Assembly (NCBI RefSeq): GCF_001562275.1
Contig: NZ_CP014304.1
Coordinates: 2,356,001-2,420,000, forward strand
DNA: 64,000 nucleotides
DNA from: Hymenobacter sp. PAMC 26628
Lineage (GTDB): Bacteria > Bacteroidota > Bacteroidia > Cytophagales > Hymenobacteraceae
Reading direction: 5' to 3'
This document shows, piece by piece, positions 18,690 to 28,548 of the stretch. The translations under genes were made by a program, and so were the position numbers. The notes below the pieces were generated by a model. That model had not been told where the DNA came from, did no database searches, and saw nothing but the letters and a program-made list of their open reading frames with translations. Position 1 is the stretch's first letter, and every line of letters starts with the position of its first letter.

Positions 18690-20535
18690 ATGAACCGACT
18701 GCGTAACCTCTTGCTCGGCGGCGTTTGGGCCCTGGGCAGCGCTGCCCCCGCGCTGGCCCAAAAGGCAGCCCCCAAAGCCGACTTCCACCAGTGGGCCCCC
18801 ACGCCGCCCATGGGCTGGAACAGTTGGGACTGCTACGGCCCCACCGTGACGGAGGCCGAAACCAAGGCCAACGCCGACTACATGGCCAAGTACCTGAAAA
18901 GCAGCGGCTAGGAGTACGTGGTGGTGGACATCCGGTGGTACGTGGGCAACGACACGGCCCACGGCTACAACGAGAAAGACCCGGACTGGAACATTGACGC
19001 CTACGGCCGCTTCGTGCCCGCGCCCAATCGGTTTCCGTCCGCGGCGGGCGGCAAAGGCTTCAAGCCGCTGGCCGATTACCTGCACGCCAGGGGCCTGAAA
19101 TTCGGCATTCACCTCATGCGCGGCGTGCCCGTTATTGCGGTGCAGCGCAAGCTGCCCATCAAGGGCACCAAGCTGACGGCGGCCGACATCTACAGCACCG
19201 ACGGCCAGGCTGCCTGGCTGCACGACGTGTACACAGTGGTGCCCACCCGGCCCGGGGCCCAGGAATACTACAACTCGCTGTTTGAGCTGTACGCCGCCTG
19301 GGGCGTGGATTTCGTGAAAATCGACGACTTCTCGGAGCCCTACCACACGGGCGAAATCGAGCTGATTCGCAAGGCCATCGACCGCACGGGCCGCCGAATC
19401 GTGTTCAGCATGTCGCCCGGCGAAACCCCGATTGCCGACGCCCGGCACGCCCAGCAACACGCCAACTTGTGGCGCACCGTGGGCGACTTTTGGGACAGCT
19501 GGGAGCAGCTCAAGGAGCACTTCGCGGTGTGCGCCCGCGGGGCCCCCTACATCACGCCCGGGGCCTGGTCCGACGCCGACATGCTGCCCCTGGGCCGCCT
19601 GGGCATCCGGGCCGAGCGCGGCGACGACCGCCAAACCCGCTTCACGACGGACGAGCAGCGCACGTTGCTGACGCTGTGGAGCATTTTCCGCTCGCCGCTG
19701 ATGTTCGGCGGCGACCTGCCCAGCAACACGCCGGCCACGCTGGCGCTCCTCACCAACCCGCGCGTGCTGGCCGTGAACAAGCTGAGCACCCACAACCGCC
19801 AGCTGTTCCGGCGCGGCAACCTGGTGGGCTGGGTGGCCGACGACCCCAAAACCGGCGACAAGTTCCTGGCCCTCTTCAATGCCCAGGACCAGGACCTGGC
19901 CCCCGCCGCCGAAGCCGCGGCCAGCAGCCCGCTCCTCAACCGCCAGGGGCCCCAGGCCAAGCTCGACGTGGACATCACCGGGGCCCAAAAGCTTTACCTG
20001 AACGTGCGCGACGGCGGCGACGGCACCGCCTGGGACCACGCCGACTGGTTGAACCCTGTACTGACTGACGCCGCGGGCAAAACCCTGGCCCTTAATACGC
20101 TGCCCTGGCGCACGGCCACCGCCGGCTGGGGCCAGGCCACGGTGGATAAAAGCGTGAGCGGGGGCCCCTGCGGGTGGCCGGCAAAACCTACGCGGCCGGC
20201 ATCGGCACCCACGCCAACTCCATTATTGAATACGACGTGCCGGCCGGCTACGCGCGCTTCACGGCCACCGTGGGGCTCGACCAGGCCGCCGCGGGGCAGA
20301 ACACCGGCGGCACGTTCCAGGCGCTAGTGTTCACCAAAAGACCGTTTCGGCCCGCGCCCACCGACTCGGCGCAGGTGCCCGTGGCGCTAGCCGAGCTGGG
20401 CCTGCCCGCCGGCTGCACCGTGCAGGACCTGTGGAGCGGCCGCACCCTGGGGCCCTGAGCGGCAGCTTTGCGCCTTACATTCGGCGGCACGGGGCGGGTT
20501 TCTACCGGATTTCCCGGCCCAAGGCGGGCAAGTAA
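18690..20535 (+). pseudogene. GH27 alpha-galactosidase-like enzyme, one nonsense and two frameshifts
   Basis: The signal peptide (to LAQKA) leads to the GH27 start TPPMGWNSWDCYGP. TAG 18909-18911 stands where family members have Trp (GWEYVVVDI), so TGG became TAG. The open frame continues with the nucleophile Asp in VDFVKIDDF and acid/base Asp in WSDADMLPLG. One C is missing in the run at 20165-20168, shifting to LRVAGKTYAAGIGTHA (NPCBM-like beta domain). One G missing near 20450 shifts again to SGSFAPYIRRHGAGFYRISR and TAA 20533-20535. The intact enzyme would be about 615 residues and cleave alpha-galactosides or beta-L-arabinopyranosides. Confidence 0.85.
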
Positions 20536-20577
20536 ACCCGCCGGGGCCCGTCCAATTATTCGTTTAACTACCCGTTG

Positions 20578-22740
20578 ATGAGAGTTCGCCGCGTTTTTTA
20601 CTGGTTGCTAATCGCCATGCCCCTTGCCGCCCGGGCCCAGGACGCCCCCCCGCCCATCGTCGTCGAAACCGCGCACGTGAGCCTGGTGCTGGCCGTGGGC
20701 AAAAACCAGAAGCTTTACCAAACCTACCTGGGGCCCCGGCTGGCCGCGGCCGCCGAGTACCAGGCGCTGCCCCAGCGCCACGAGGCCTACCCGCCCGCCG
20801 GCACCGACAACCTGTTTGAGCCCGCCCTGCGCGTGGTGCATGCCGACGGCAACCCCGGCCTGGCCCTGGCCTTCGCGGGCGTGGAAACCGCCAAAACCAG
20901 CGACGAGGCCACCACGACCACCGTGCGCCTGCGCGACCCCAAGTACCCCGTGGAGGTGCAGCTGCACTTCGTGGCTTACCAGCGCGAGGACGTCATCAAG
21001 ACCTGGACCGAGATTGTGCACCGCGAGAAAAAACCCGTAGTGCTCACCAACTACGCCTCGGCCATGCTGCACTTCGAGGCCCCGCACTACTGGCTGACGC
21101 AGCTGCACGGCGACTGGGCCGAGGAGGGCCAGCAGCAAGAAAGCCAGCTCACCAGCGGCGTGAAAGTGCTGGATACCAAGCTCGGCACCCGCGCCGGCAT
21201 GTACCAGACGCCCTCGTTTTTCCTCTCGCTCGACCGGCTGGCCACCGAAACCACCGGCGACGTACTGGCCGGCACCCTGGCCTGGACGGGCAATTTCCGC
21301 CTGGCCTTTGAGCTGGATAATGAGCAGGCCCTGCGCGTGTCGGCCGGCATTAACCCCTACGCCTCCGAGTACACGCTGCCGGCCGGGCAGCCGTTCGTCA
21401 CGCCCGAGTTCATCTTCACCTACAGCACCCAGGGCAAGGGCCTGGCCGCGCGCAACCTGCACCGCTGGGCCCGCCAGCAGGGCGGTGTGCTCGACGGCAC
21501 CCTGCCCCGCCTCACGCTGCTCAACAACTGGGAGGCCACGTTTTTCAACTTCGACGAGCCCAAGCTGGACGCCCTGATGGGCGACGCGGCCAAGCTGGGC
21601 GTGGACTTGTTTTTGCTCGACGACGGCTGGTTTGGCAACAAGTACCCGCGCAAAGACGACGGCCAGGGCCTCGGCGACTGGCAGCCCACCACTACCAAAT
21701 TGTCCCACGGCGTGGGCCACCTGGTGCAAACCGCCGCCAAGGAAGGCATCAAGTTCGGCATCTGGATCGAGCCCGAAATGGTGAACCCCAAGAGCGAGCT
21801 TTATGAGAAACACCCCGACTGGGTGCTGAAGCTGCCCGGCCGCCCCGAGGACTACTACCGCAACCAGCTGGTGCTGGACCTGGCCAATCCCAAGGTGCAG
21901 GATTTCGTGTACGGCATCGTGGACGCGCAGCTGGGCCAGGGCGCGGCCTACCTCAAGTGGGACTGCAACCGCATGATTACCAACGGGTACTCGCAGTACT
22001 TAGGCAAGGATCAGTCGCACCTATACGTGGACTACGTGCGGGGCCTGTACCGCGTGCTGGAGCGCGTGCGCCAGAAGTACCCGCACGTGCCCATGATGCT
22101 GTGCTCGGGCGGCGGGGCCCGGGCCGACTACGGCGGACTGAAGTACTTTACCGAGTTTTGGCCCAGCGACGACACCGACGCCCTGGAGCGGGTATACATC
22201 CAGTGGGGCTTCCTCAACTTCTTCCCGTCCAACGCGTTGGCCAGCCACGTCACGAACTGGAACCAGCAGCAAACCCTGAAGTTCCGCACCGACGTGGCCA
22301 TGATGGGCAAGCTGGGCTACGACATTGAGGTGGCCAAAATGACGCCCGCCGAGCTGCAATTCAGCCAGCAGGCCGTGAAGGACAACCGGCGCCTGGGGCC
22401 CGTGGTGGGCCAGGGCGACCTGTATAAGCTGCGCTCGCCCTACGAGGGCAACCAGGCCGCGCTGATGTACGTGGGCGACAACCAGCAGAAAGCCGTGCTG
22501 TTCAGCTACAACTTGCGCACGCGCTTCCACGAAACGGTGTTGCCCGTGCAGCTCCAGGGCCTCGACCCCGCCCGCCGCTACCGCCTCACCGAAATCAACC
22601 TGATGCCCGGCCAAAAGTCGGCGCTGCCCGCCAACGGCCGGACCTACTCCGGCGACTACCTGCTGAAAGTAGGCGTGCTCGTGAGCGACCCCGAAGCCAA
22701 AGCCCTCACCAGCCACGTGCTGGAGCTTACGGCGGAGTAA
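20578..22740 (+). CDS. GH36 alpha-galactosidase, secreted
   Basis: 720 residues from ATG 20578 with signal peptide (MRVRRVFYWLLIAMPLAARA). The N-terminal beta-sandwich is followed by a (beta/alpha)8 barrel with DLFLLDDGWFG, FGIWIEPEMVNPKSELYEKH, the nucleophile Asp462 in YLKWDCNR, CSGGGARADYG, the acid/base Asp531 in FWPSDDTD, and a C-terminal beta domain. It hydrolyses terminal alpha-1,6 galactose from galacto-oligosaccharides or galactomannan. It is the only extracellular glycoside hydrolase of this locus with an uninterrupted frame. Confidence 0.93.
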   Translation: MRVRRVFYWLLIAMPLAARAQDAPPPIVVETAHVSLVLAVGKNQKLYQTYLGPRLAAAAEYQALPQRHEAYPPAGTDNLFEPALRVVHADGNPGLALAFAGVETAKTSDEATTTTVRLRDPKYPVEVQLHFVAYQREDVIKTWTEIVHREKKPVVLTNYASAMLHFEAPHYWLTQLHGDWAEEGQQQESQLTSGVKVLDTKLGTRAGMYQTPSFFLSLDRLATETTGDVLAGTLAWTGNFRLAFELDNEQALRVSAGINPYASEYTLPAGQPFVTPEFIFTYSTQGKGLAARNLHRWARQQGGVLDGTLPRLTLLNNWEATFFNFDEPKLDALMGDAAKLGVDLFLLDDGWFGNKYPRKDDGQGLGDWQPTTTKLSHGVGHLVQTAAKEGIKFGIWIEPEMVNPKSELYEKHPDWVLKLPGRPEDYYRNQLVLDLANPKVQDFVYGIVDAQLGQGAAYLKWDCNRMITNGYSQYLGKDQSHLYVDYVRGLYRVLERVRQKYPHVPMMLCSGGGARADYGGLKYFTEFWPSDDTDALERVYIQWGFLNFFPSNALASHVTNWNQQQTLKFRTDVAMMGKLGYDIEVAKMTPAELQFSQQAVKDNRRLGPVVGQGDLYKLRSPYEGNQAALMYVGDNQQKAVLFSYNLRTRFHETVLPVQLQGLDPARRYRLTEINLMPGQKSALPANGRTYSGDYLLKVGVLVSDPEAKALTSHVLELTAE

Positions 22741-22785
22741 AAGCAACCGGCAAATTGCCGCCCCTGCGCAAACCAGGCGCCCGTT

Positions 22786-22836
22786 GGGCCCCCGTTGTTC
22801 AGCTTGCTCGTCGGGCAAGCTGAACAACGGGGGCCC
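22786..22836. terminator. Strong hairpin after the GH36 gene
   Basis: GGGCCCCCGTTGTTCAGCTT (from 22786, ending GC at 22807) is exactly inverted at 22815-22836 around a 7-base loop, 45 bases after the GH36 stop. A CGTTTT tract follows. It probably ends the arabinan/galactan transcript and partly overlaps the duplicated element at 22824-22904. Confidence 0.7.
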
Positions 22837-22904
22837 GCCGCGTTTTGTATTCGATAAACCGCGGTTTGTGTAGCCGGTTCCTCGGGTTGCGCCCGCACCT
22901 TTGC
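22824..22904 (+). promoter_or_regulatory. Regulatory element, copy 1 (before aldo/keto reductase at 22961)
   Basis: Similar to 24210-24294: CAACGGGGGCCC, GTTTTGTAT, the palindrome AAACCGCGGTTT (22856-22867), TGTGTAGCCGG and ACCTTTGC (-7-like, 22897-22904). The distance from GGTTTG to ACCTTTG is the same in both copies. The palindrome is a candidate operator. It ends 56 bases before the start codon. Confidence 0.65.
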
Positions 22905-22960
22905 GGGGCCCCGGCGGCTGCGGCCGGGGCCCTTCCTCCACCCTTTGCCAACCGCGTTTT

Positions 22961-24010
22961 ATGTCCCTTACCAATTTCCGAACCCTGGGCCGCTCTGGCC
23001 TGGTAGTCAGCCCGCTTGCCCTGGGCACCATGACGTTTGGCACCCAGCGCTGGGGCTCGGCCGACGACGTTTCGCAGGCCATTTTTGACGGGTACGTCGA
23101 CGGCGGCGGCAATTTTATCGATACCGCCGACGTGTACGCCGGCGGGCGCAGCGAGGAGCTGCTGGGCGGCTACGTGGCCGCGCGCGGCCTGCGCGACCGG
23201 CTGGTGCTGGCCACCAAGTTTGGCTTCAACGACCAGGCCGGCAACCCCCACGGCGGCGGCAACGGCCGCAAAAACATTTATAGGGCCCTGGAAGGCAGCC
23301 TGCGCCGGCTGAAAACCGACTACCTGGACCTTTACTACCTGCACGCCTGGGACGCGGTGACGCCCGCCGACGAGGTGCTGCAAACCCTCGGCGACCTGGT
23401 GCGGGCCGGCAAAATCCGCTACTTCGGCCTCTCCGACATGCCCGCCTGGTACGCCACCCAACTGGCTACGCTGGCCGCCACGCACGCCGTGCCGGGCCCC
23501 GTGGCCATGCAGCTCGAATATTCGCTCGTGGAGCGCACCATCGAGCGCGAGTACGTGCCCGCCGCCCGCGCCCTGGGCCTGGGCATCGTGCCGTGGAGCC
23601 CACTGGCGGCGGGTTTTCTGGCCGGCAAGTACCAGCGCGATGGCGCCGGGGCCACCGGCGAAGGCCGCCTCACCGGCCCCAACCCGTTTGGCAACAGCAA
23701 GTTCACCGACCGCAACTGGGCCGTACTCGATGCGCTGCGGACGGTGGCAGCCGAGGCCGGCCAGCCGCTGGCGCAGGTGGCGCTGGCCTGGGCCGCGGCG
23801 CAGCCGGGCGTAAGTTCGCTCATCATCGGCGCCAGCCAAACGGCGCAGCTGGCCGACAACGTGGCCGCGCTCGACCTACGCCTCACGCCCGCGCAGCTGG
23901 GGGCCCTAACCGAGGCCAGCGCGCCCGAGCCCACCTTCCCCTACCCTATTTTCGGGCCGGCCGTGAACCGCGGCATCTTCGGCGGCCACCCCGTGGCGGG
24001 CTGGCAGTAG
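22961..24010 (+). CDS. Aldo/keto reductase (YajO/Tas-like)
   Basis: 349 residues. N-terminal FRTLGRSGLVVSPLALGTMT, NFIDTADVYAGGRSEELLG (catalytic Asp/Tyr), VLATKFGF (Lys), LDLYYLHAWD (His), GLSDMPAWYATQL, IVPWSPLAAGFLAGKY and a C-terminal IIGASQTAQLADN cofactor site. It is predicted to be a cytoplasmic NADPH-dependent aldehyde/ketone reductase. ATG 22961 matches the family start; upstream codons are not conserved-looking. It shares a duplicated upstream element with the reductase at 24339, which suggests paired regulation. Confidence 0.88.
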   Translation: MSLTNFRTLGRSGLVVSPLALGTMTFGTQRWGSADDVSQAIFDGYVDGGGNFIDTADVYAGGRSEELLGGYVAARGLRDRLVLATKFGFNDQAGNPHGGGNGRKNIYRALEGSLRRLKTDYLDLYYLHAWDAVTPADEVLQTLGDLVRAGKIRYFGLSDMPAWYATQLATLAATHAVPGPVAMQLEYSLVERTIEREYVPAARALGLGIVPWSPLAAGFLAGKYQRDGAGATGEGRLTGPNPFGNSKFTDRNWAVLDALRTVAAEAGQPLAQVALAWAAAQPGVSSLIIGASQTAQLADNVAALDLRLTPAQLGALTEASAPEPTFPYPIFGPAVNRGIFGGHPVAGWQ

Positions 24011-24024
24011 GGCCCCAGCGTGAA

Positions 24025-24113
24025 TAGGAGGTTGTCATTCCGACGAAGAAGGGATCTGAGGATTGTCACCGGCTTTACCCAGATTCCTCCTTCGTCGGAA
24101 TGACAACCTCCTA
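24025..24113. repeat. Palindromic repeat, second sequence class
   Basis: TAGGAGGTTGTCATTCCGAC followed by GAAGAA is inverted at 24088-24113 (TCCTTCGTCGGAATGACAAC, then CTCCTA), with partly paired GATCTGAG...CAGATT inside. It shares the GTCATnCcGA theme with the other repeats but not their GAAGCATCT arm. It lies between the two aldo/keto reductase genes and may act as a terminator for the first. Confidence 0.8.
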
Positions 24114-24209
24114 GCTGTATAGGCACTAAGGGTTGGTCCGCTTAGGCCGTCATGCAAAGCGCAGCCTGGGTTACCCATTAGACTAGCCTCCAAGGACCTC
24201 GGCAATCCC

Positions 24210-24294
24210 ACAACGGGGGCCCCAGAGCGGCGTTTTGTATACCACAAACCGCGGTTTGTGTAGCCGGGGCACCGGGACGCGCCCAGACCTTTGC
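24210..24294 (+). promoter_or_regulatory. Regulatory element, copy 2 (before aldo/keto reductase at 24339)
   Basis: Same order of blocks as copy 1 at 22824: ACAACGGGGGCCC, GTTTTGTAT, a 16-bp perfect palindrome ACAAACCGCGGTTTGT (24244-24259), GTAGCCGG, and GACCTTTGC (24286-24294). It ends 44 bases before the start codon. The palindrome is longer here than in copy 1. A duplicated operator/promoter is the simplest reading. Confidence 0.65.
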
Positions 24295-24338
24295 ATAGTA
24301 GAGCAACCCGCTTTATCAAGCATCACATCCTACGCATT

Positions 24339-25334
24339 ATGAATCTCATCAAGCAAGTAGCCTTGGGCAGCCAAGGACTGCAAGTATCCGTCGAAGGCCT
24401 GGGCTGCATGGGCATGACGGGCGGCGTGAACGGCATGAGCGTGTACGGCGCGGCCGACGAAGCCGAGAGCCTCGCCACCCTCGACCGGGCCCTGGAGCTA
24501 GGCGTGACCATGCTCGACACGGCCGACCTCTACGGCCCTATGTCGAACGAGCGCCTGGTGGGCCGCGCCATCGCCGGCCGGCGCGACCGGTTCACCATCG
24601 CCACCAAGTTTGGCTTTGAAGTAGACGACGCCGAAAACTGGACCGGCGGCTACAACGGCCGCCCCGAGTACGTGCGCAAGTCCATCGAACGCTCGCTGCG
24701 CAACCTCGGCACCGATTACGTGGACCTCTACTACCTGCACCGCGTGGACCCCGCCACCCCCATCGAGGAAACCGTGGGCGCTATGGGCCGCCTCGTGGAA
24801 GCGGGCAAGGTGCGCTACCTGGGCCTGAGCGAAGTGCCGGCCGATGTGCTGCGCCGGGCCCACGCCGTGCACCCCATCTCGGCTCTCGAATCGGAATATT
24901 CGCTCTTCGACCGCCGCGTGGAGGACGAAGGCATCGTGCAGGCCACGCGCGACCTGGGCATCGGCTTCGTGGCCTACTCGCCGCTGGGCCGGGGCTTTTT
25001 GTCGGGCGAAATCAAGACCCCCGACGACTTCGAAGCCAACGATTCGCGCCGCTTCTTCCCCCGCTACCAGGGCGAAAATTTCTACCAAAACCTGGCCCTG
25101 GTGGAGAAGCTGCAAACGCTGGCCGCCGCCAAGGGCGTGACGGCCGCGCAACTGGCCCTGGCCTGGGTATTGGCGCAGGACGTAGTAGTCATCCCCGGCA
25201 CCAAGCGCCGCAAGTACCTGGAGGCCAATGTCGACGCCACCAGCATCGTACTTACCGCGGCCGAGCTGGGGGCCCTCGACGCCATTATGCCGGTGGGCAG
25301 CGCGGCCGGCGCCGCGTACCCGGCCGGGTTTTAG
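24339..25334 (+). CDS. Aldo/keto reductase (AKR13-like)
   Basis: 331 residues. [39 protein letters not shown] (Asp/Tyr), [11 protein letters not shown] (Lys), [13 protein letters not shown] (His), [44 protein letters not shown] and [16 protein letters not shown] place it in the subgroup typified by plant and bacterial 'auxin-induced-like' reductases that act on aldehydes and ketones. ATG 24339 is chosen because 16 upstream in-frame codons are not family-like. Only moderately similar to the 22961 protein, so probably not a recent duplicate although the upstream element is shared. Confidence 0.88.
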   Translation: MNLIKQVALGSQGLQVSVEGLGCMGMTGGVNGMSVYGAADEAESLATLDRALELGVTMLDTADLYGPMSNERLVGRAIAGRRDRFTIATKFGFEVDDAENWTGGYNGRPEYVRKSIERSLRNLGTDYVDLYYLHRVDPATPIEETVGAMGRLVEAGKVRYLGLSEVPADVLRRAHAVHPISALESEYSLFDRRVEDEGIVQATRDLGIGFVAYSPLGRGFLSGEIKTPDDFEANDSRRFFPRYQGENFYQNLALVEKLQTLAAAKGVTAAQLALAWVLAQDVVVIPGTKRRKYLEANVDATSIVLTAAELGALDAIMPVGSAAGAAYPAGF

Positions 25335-25402
25335 GGCCCCGCGCGGCGGCCCGGCTGGGAAGTGCCGTTGCGCGGGGCGTACTTGCCGTTAAAACAGCCA
25401 AG

Positions 25403-26278
25403 ATGAACGATTACGTAGGCTACGACGTGCTGGCCGTCGAGGATAAGACGATGAACCTGAGCTTCCCACTGACGGTGCTATACCCCAGCAACACCCCGGG
25501 CCGGCCGGAAATCCTGGGGCCCTACGAGCTGAACGTCGCGCTAAGGGCCCCGCCCAAAGCCGGCCCGTGGCCGCTGGTGCTGGTGTCGCACGGCGGCGGC
25601 AGTACGCCGCTGGTGTACCGCACGCTGGCCCATTACCTGGCCCGCCACGGGTTCGTGGTGGGCCTGCCGGAACACCCCTTCAACCACCGCGGCAACAATA
25701 CCTGGGAGTACACCGCCCAAAACCTGGTGGCCCGCCCCCACCACCTCCAACTGGCCGCTGATGCGTTGCTCCACCACCCGCAATTCGCAGCTGTATTGAA
25801 GCCTAACGCCGTGGCAATTGTCGGCCACTCGATGGGCGGGTACGCGGCTCTCGCCCTGGCGGGCGGCCAGCCGATGACGGGGCCCCGGGAGTCGCCGGCC
25901 GGGGCCCCAGAGCCGGTGGCTACCGTAGCCGATGGGCGCGTGCGGGCCCTGGTGCTGCTGGCGCCGGCCACGGGGTGGTTCAGTCACCCGGGGGCCCTGC
26001 GCCAGGTGCAAGCGCCCATCCTGCTGCTCTCGGCCGAGCACGACGCCCACACGCCCCCCGAATACGCGCAGCTGGTGCGAGACGGGGTGCCCAACCCGGC
26101 CCGGCTCACGCACCGGGTAGTAGCCAACGCCGGCCATTTTTCCTTCCTAAGTCCATTTCCGACGGCGCGGGTCAGCCCCGATTTCCCGCCCTCGCAAGGC
26201 CCGCCGGGCTTCGACCGGGCCCGTTTTCACGGGGAGCTGGACGCGGAAATATCGTCTTTTCTGGCGCGGCACGTTTAA
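25403..26278 (+). CDS. Alpha/beta hydrolase (platelet-activating-factor acetylhydrolase/dienelactone hydrolase-like)
   Basis: 291 residues, no signal peptide. LVLVSHGGGS (oxyanion region), GFVVGLPEHPFNHRG, nucleophile elbow VGHSMGGYAALAL (Ser), APILLLSAEHDAHTPP (Asp) and VVANAGHFSFLSPFP (His) give a complete catalytic triad. It is an esterase-type enzyme of unknown substrate. It lies between the aldo/keto reductase and an AraC-type regulator whose start is only 15 bases downstream, so it is probably co-transcribed with the regulator. Confidence 0.85.
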   Translation: MNDYVGYDVLAVEDKTMNLSFPLTVLYPSNTPGRPEILGPYELNVALRAPPKAGPWPLVLVSHGGGSTPLVYRTLAHYLARHGFVVGLPEHPFNHRGNNTWEYTAQNLVARPHHLQLAADALLHHPQFAAVLKPNAVAIVGHSMGGYAALALAGGQPMTGPRESPAGAPEPVATVADGRVRALVLLAPATGWFSHPGALRQVQAPILLLSAEHDAHTPPEYAQLVRDGVPNPARLTHRVVANAGHFSFLSPFPTARVSPDFPPSQGPPGFDRARFHGELDAEISSFLARHV

Positions 26279-26293
26279 CCCTAAATTCGTCTT

Positions 26294-27211
26294 ATGAAAC
26301 ACACTGCCAAAGACTTCCGCCAGCTGGCTACGGTATCGGATTTCACCCAGCACTTTGGGTTTCCGAGCCCGGCGCACCCGCTGTTCACCGTCATCGACCT
26401 GGCCCAGCACCGCGGGGCCCCGGCGCCGCCGGCCGGGCCGGCGTTTCGGCAGCTCTACATCATCGCGCTGAAGAAAAACCTGAAAGGCAGCCTGCAATAC
26501 GGCCACCGCGCCTACGATTTCAGCGAGGGCGTGCTGGCGTTTTACGCGCCCGGCCAGGTGTGCGAGGCCACCGAGGCCGTGGACACGTCGGAGCTCAGCG
26601 GCTGGATGCTGGTGTTTCACCCCGACCTGCTGCACAAGTACCCGCTGGCCCAGAAAATTGCCGGCTACGGCTTTTTTTCCTACCAGGTGCACGAGGCGCT
26701 GCACCTCTCGGCCCGCGAGGAAACCATGATCGATGGCGTACTGCACAGCATCCGGCTGGAGTACAACCAGCCCACCGACGGCTTCAGCCAGGACGTGCTG
26801 GTGTCGCAGCTCGACGTGCTGCTTAACTACGCCAACCGCTTCTACCACCGGCAGTTCCTCACGCGCCGGCCCGCCGAGCACGACCTGCTCAGCAGCTTCG
26901 AGGCGCTGCTGGCCGCCTATTTCACCCAAGGCGGCGAGCAGGCGCTGCCCACCGTGCAGCACTTCGCCAACGCCCTGCACGTGTCGCCGGCCTACCTCAG
27001 CGACTTGCTGCGCTCCCTCACCGGCCAAAATACGCAGCAGCACATCCACCAGGCCCTCATCGAGCGGGCCAAACAGCTACTGCTCAGCACCTCGCTCACC
27101 GTCAACGAAACGGCCTTCCGGCTGGGCTTCGAGTACCCGCAGTACTTCAGCCGCCTGTTCAAAAGCAAAACCGGCCGCACCCCGGCCGCCTTCCGGCTTT
27201 CAGCGAATTAG
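26294..27211 (+). CDS. AraC-family transcriptional regulator
   Basis: 305 residues. An N-terminal cupin-like sensing domain (residues about 25-170: RQLYIIALKKNLKGSLQYGH, FYAPGQVCEAT, GWMLVFHPDLL) and two C-terminal helix-turn-helix motifs (about 205-300: TVQHFANALHVSPAYLSDLL, then LTVNETAFRLGFEYPQYFSR, FKSKTGRTPAAFR). This architecture is common in Bacteroidota next to reductase/hydrolase genes. It is likely to control the neighbouring hydrolase and aldo/keto reductases, perhaps through the AAACCGCGGTTT element. No arabinose-binding residues could be assigned, so it should not be called AraC in the strict sense. Confidence 0.88.
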   Translation: MKHTAKDFRQLATVSDFTQHFGFPSPAHPLFTVIDLAQHRGAPAPPAGPAFRQLYIIALKKNLKGSLQYGHRAYDFSEGVLAFYAPGQVCEATEAVDTSELSGWMLVFHPDLLHKYPLAQKIAGYGFFSYQVHEALHLSAREETMIDGVLHSIRLEYNQPTDGFSQDVLVSQLDVLLNYANRFYHRQFLTRRPAEHDLLSSFEALLAAYFTQGGEQALPTVQHFANALHVSPAYLSDLLRSLTGQNTQQHIHQALIERAKQLLLSTSLTVNETAFRLGFEYPQYFSRLFKSKTGRTPAAFRLSAN

Positions 27212-27276
27212 GGCCTAAACAGCGGGCTTACAATTACTTATATGCCTGCGTGCTTGTATGCCTAAAAAGGCCAGAA

Positions 27277-27376
27277 AAGGCCGTCATGCCGAGCGCAGCG
27301 AAGCATCTTTCCCGCGTAACTAATTATGGTTACTGCTGCGGAAAAGATGCTTCGCTGCGCTCGGCATGACGGCCTT
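27277..27376. repeat. Palindromic repeat of the GTCATGCTGAGC/GAAGCATCT family
   Basis: The left arm AAGGCCGTCATGCCGAGCGC continues AGCGAAGCATCTTT; the right arm is the inverse and ends GCATGACGGCCTT at 27376. It lies between the convergent AraC-type regulator and the GH43 pseudogene at 27429-28421, where it may serve both as a terminator. Confidence 0.9.
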
Positions 27377-27428
27377 ATTCATTACTGGCTCTGCACTGTC
27401 TCTGCACTGGCCATGCGGGGGCCCTAAT

Positions 27429-28421
27429 TTACTTGGCCGGCGGCGCGCCCTCGGTCGTCATTTGCACGCGCTTGATGGGGCCGTCGGCGTTGTAGTTGAG
27501 GTAATCGATGCACACCGAGCGGCGGAAGCTGCCGCCGTGCACGTCCATGCCGCCGTTGTGGTAGATGAAGTACGACTTGCCCTTGAAGTCGATGATGGCC
27601 TGGTGGTTGGTGTTGCTGTTGCCGACCAACTCGTTCAAAATGCCCTTGTACTGCCAGGGGCCCTCCACGCTGCGGCTCATGGCGTAGGCGATTTTTTCGG
27701 GGAATTCGGTGGCGTAGCTCAGGTAGTACCAGCCGTTGTGCTGGTGCACCCAGGGCGCCTCCGTGAAGCGCGGCAGCCCAGTCACGGTCATAATGGGGCC
27801 GTCGAGCTCCGTCATGTTGGCCTTGAGCTTGGCGTAGTGGCAATTAGTGTTGCCCCAAAACAGGTAGGCTTAGCCCTTGGCGTCGATGACGACCGTGGGG
27901 TCGATGTCGTCCCAGATGATCTTGCTCTCCGTCATGTCGTTGGTAATCAGCGCCGAGCTGCGGGCATCCTTAAAGGGCCCCGCCGGGTTGTCGGCCACCG
28001 CCACCCCGATGGCTTTGCCGCGCACGGTGCCGTGTTCCACGGCCGCGTACCAGTAAAACTTGCCGTTGCGGGCAATCACCTGCGAGGCCCAGGCGTCGTC
28101 CTTGGCCCAGGCAAAGTCGCTGACTTTCAGCGGTACCGGGTGCTCGGTCCACTGCACCAGGTCGGTCGAGGAGAAGCACAGCCACTCGTGCATCACGTAG
28201 CGCTCCTGGTCGTTCGGGGCCTCGTCGTGGCCGGTGTAGAGGTACACCGTGCCGCCCTGCACCATGGCGGCGGGGTCGGCGGTGTACTTGGTTTTGATGA
28301 CGGGGTTGCCGCCGGCGGCCGGCGCCGCGGCGGGGCCCTGGGCCTGCGCCGGGGCCGCCAGCAGCAGGACCAGGGCCCCGGCCAACGCCAGCGCAGATTT
28401 GCTTAACGTATTGTTCTGCAT
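27429..28421 (-). pseudogene. GH43 glycosidase with an in-frame TAA
   Basis: ATG 28421 gives a signal peptide (LSKSALALAGALVLLLAAPA, AQAQ). The GH43 propeller has the base Asp in KYTADPAAMV, the Asp in DDIDPTVVID and the acid Glu in RFTEAPWVHQ, and includes WYAAVEHG and FIYHNGG. A stop (TAA at 27872-27870) stands in DAKG*AYLFWGN where relatives have Gln, so CAA to TAA is the likely change. The frame is otherwise intact over 330 codons. Its nearest kin act on arabinan, xylan or arabinogalactan; the exact substrate is uncertain. It is the downstream gene of a pair with 28549-29538. Confidence 0.85.
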
Positions 28422-28443
28422 GAGATTATGAAGGATGACTGGA

Positions 28444-28547
28444 GTTGTCAGTTGCTCGTTGCCAGTTATCAGTTGTTGTAGAAGGCAGTTGGGCTGTAGC
28501 GCGAACTGCCTTCTACAACAATTGACAACGAGCAACTGATAACTAGA
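28444..28547. repeat. Inverted repeat between two GH43 genes
   Basis: The core TGTTGTAGAAGGCAGTT (28474-28490) is exactly inverted at 28504-28520. Outside it, GTTGTCAGTTGCTCGTTG-type blocks and AACGAGCAACTGATAACT are also related in inverted orientation. The same GTTATCAGTT word recurs around the repeat at 49908-50093. It separates the two minus-strand GH43 genes. Confidence 0.75.
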
Positions 28548-28548
28548 C

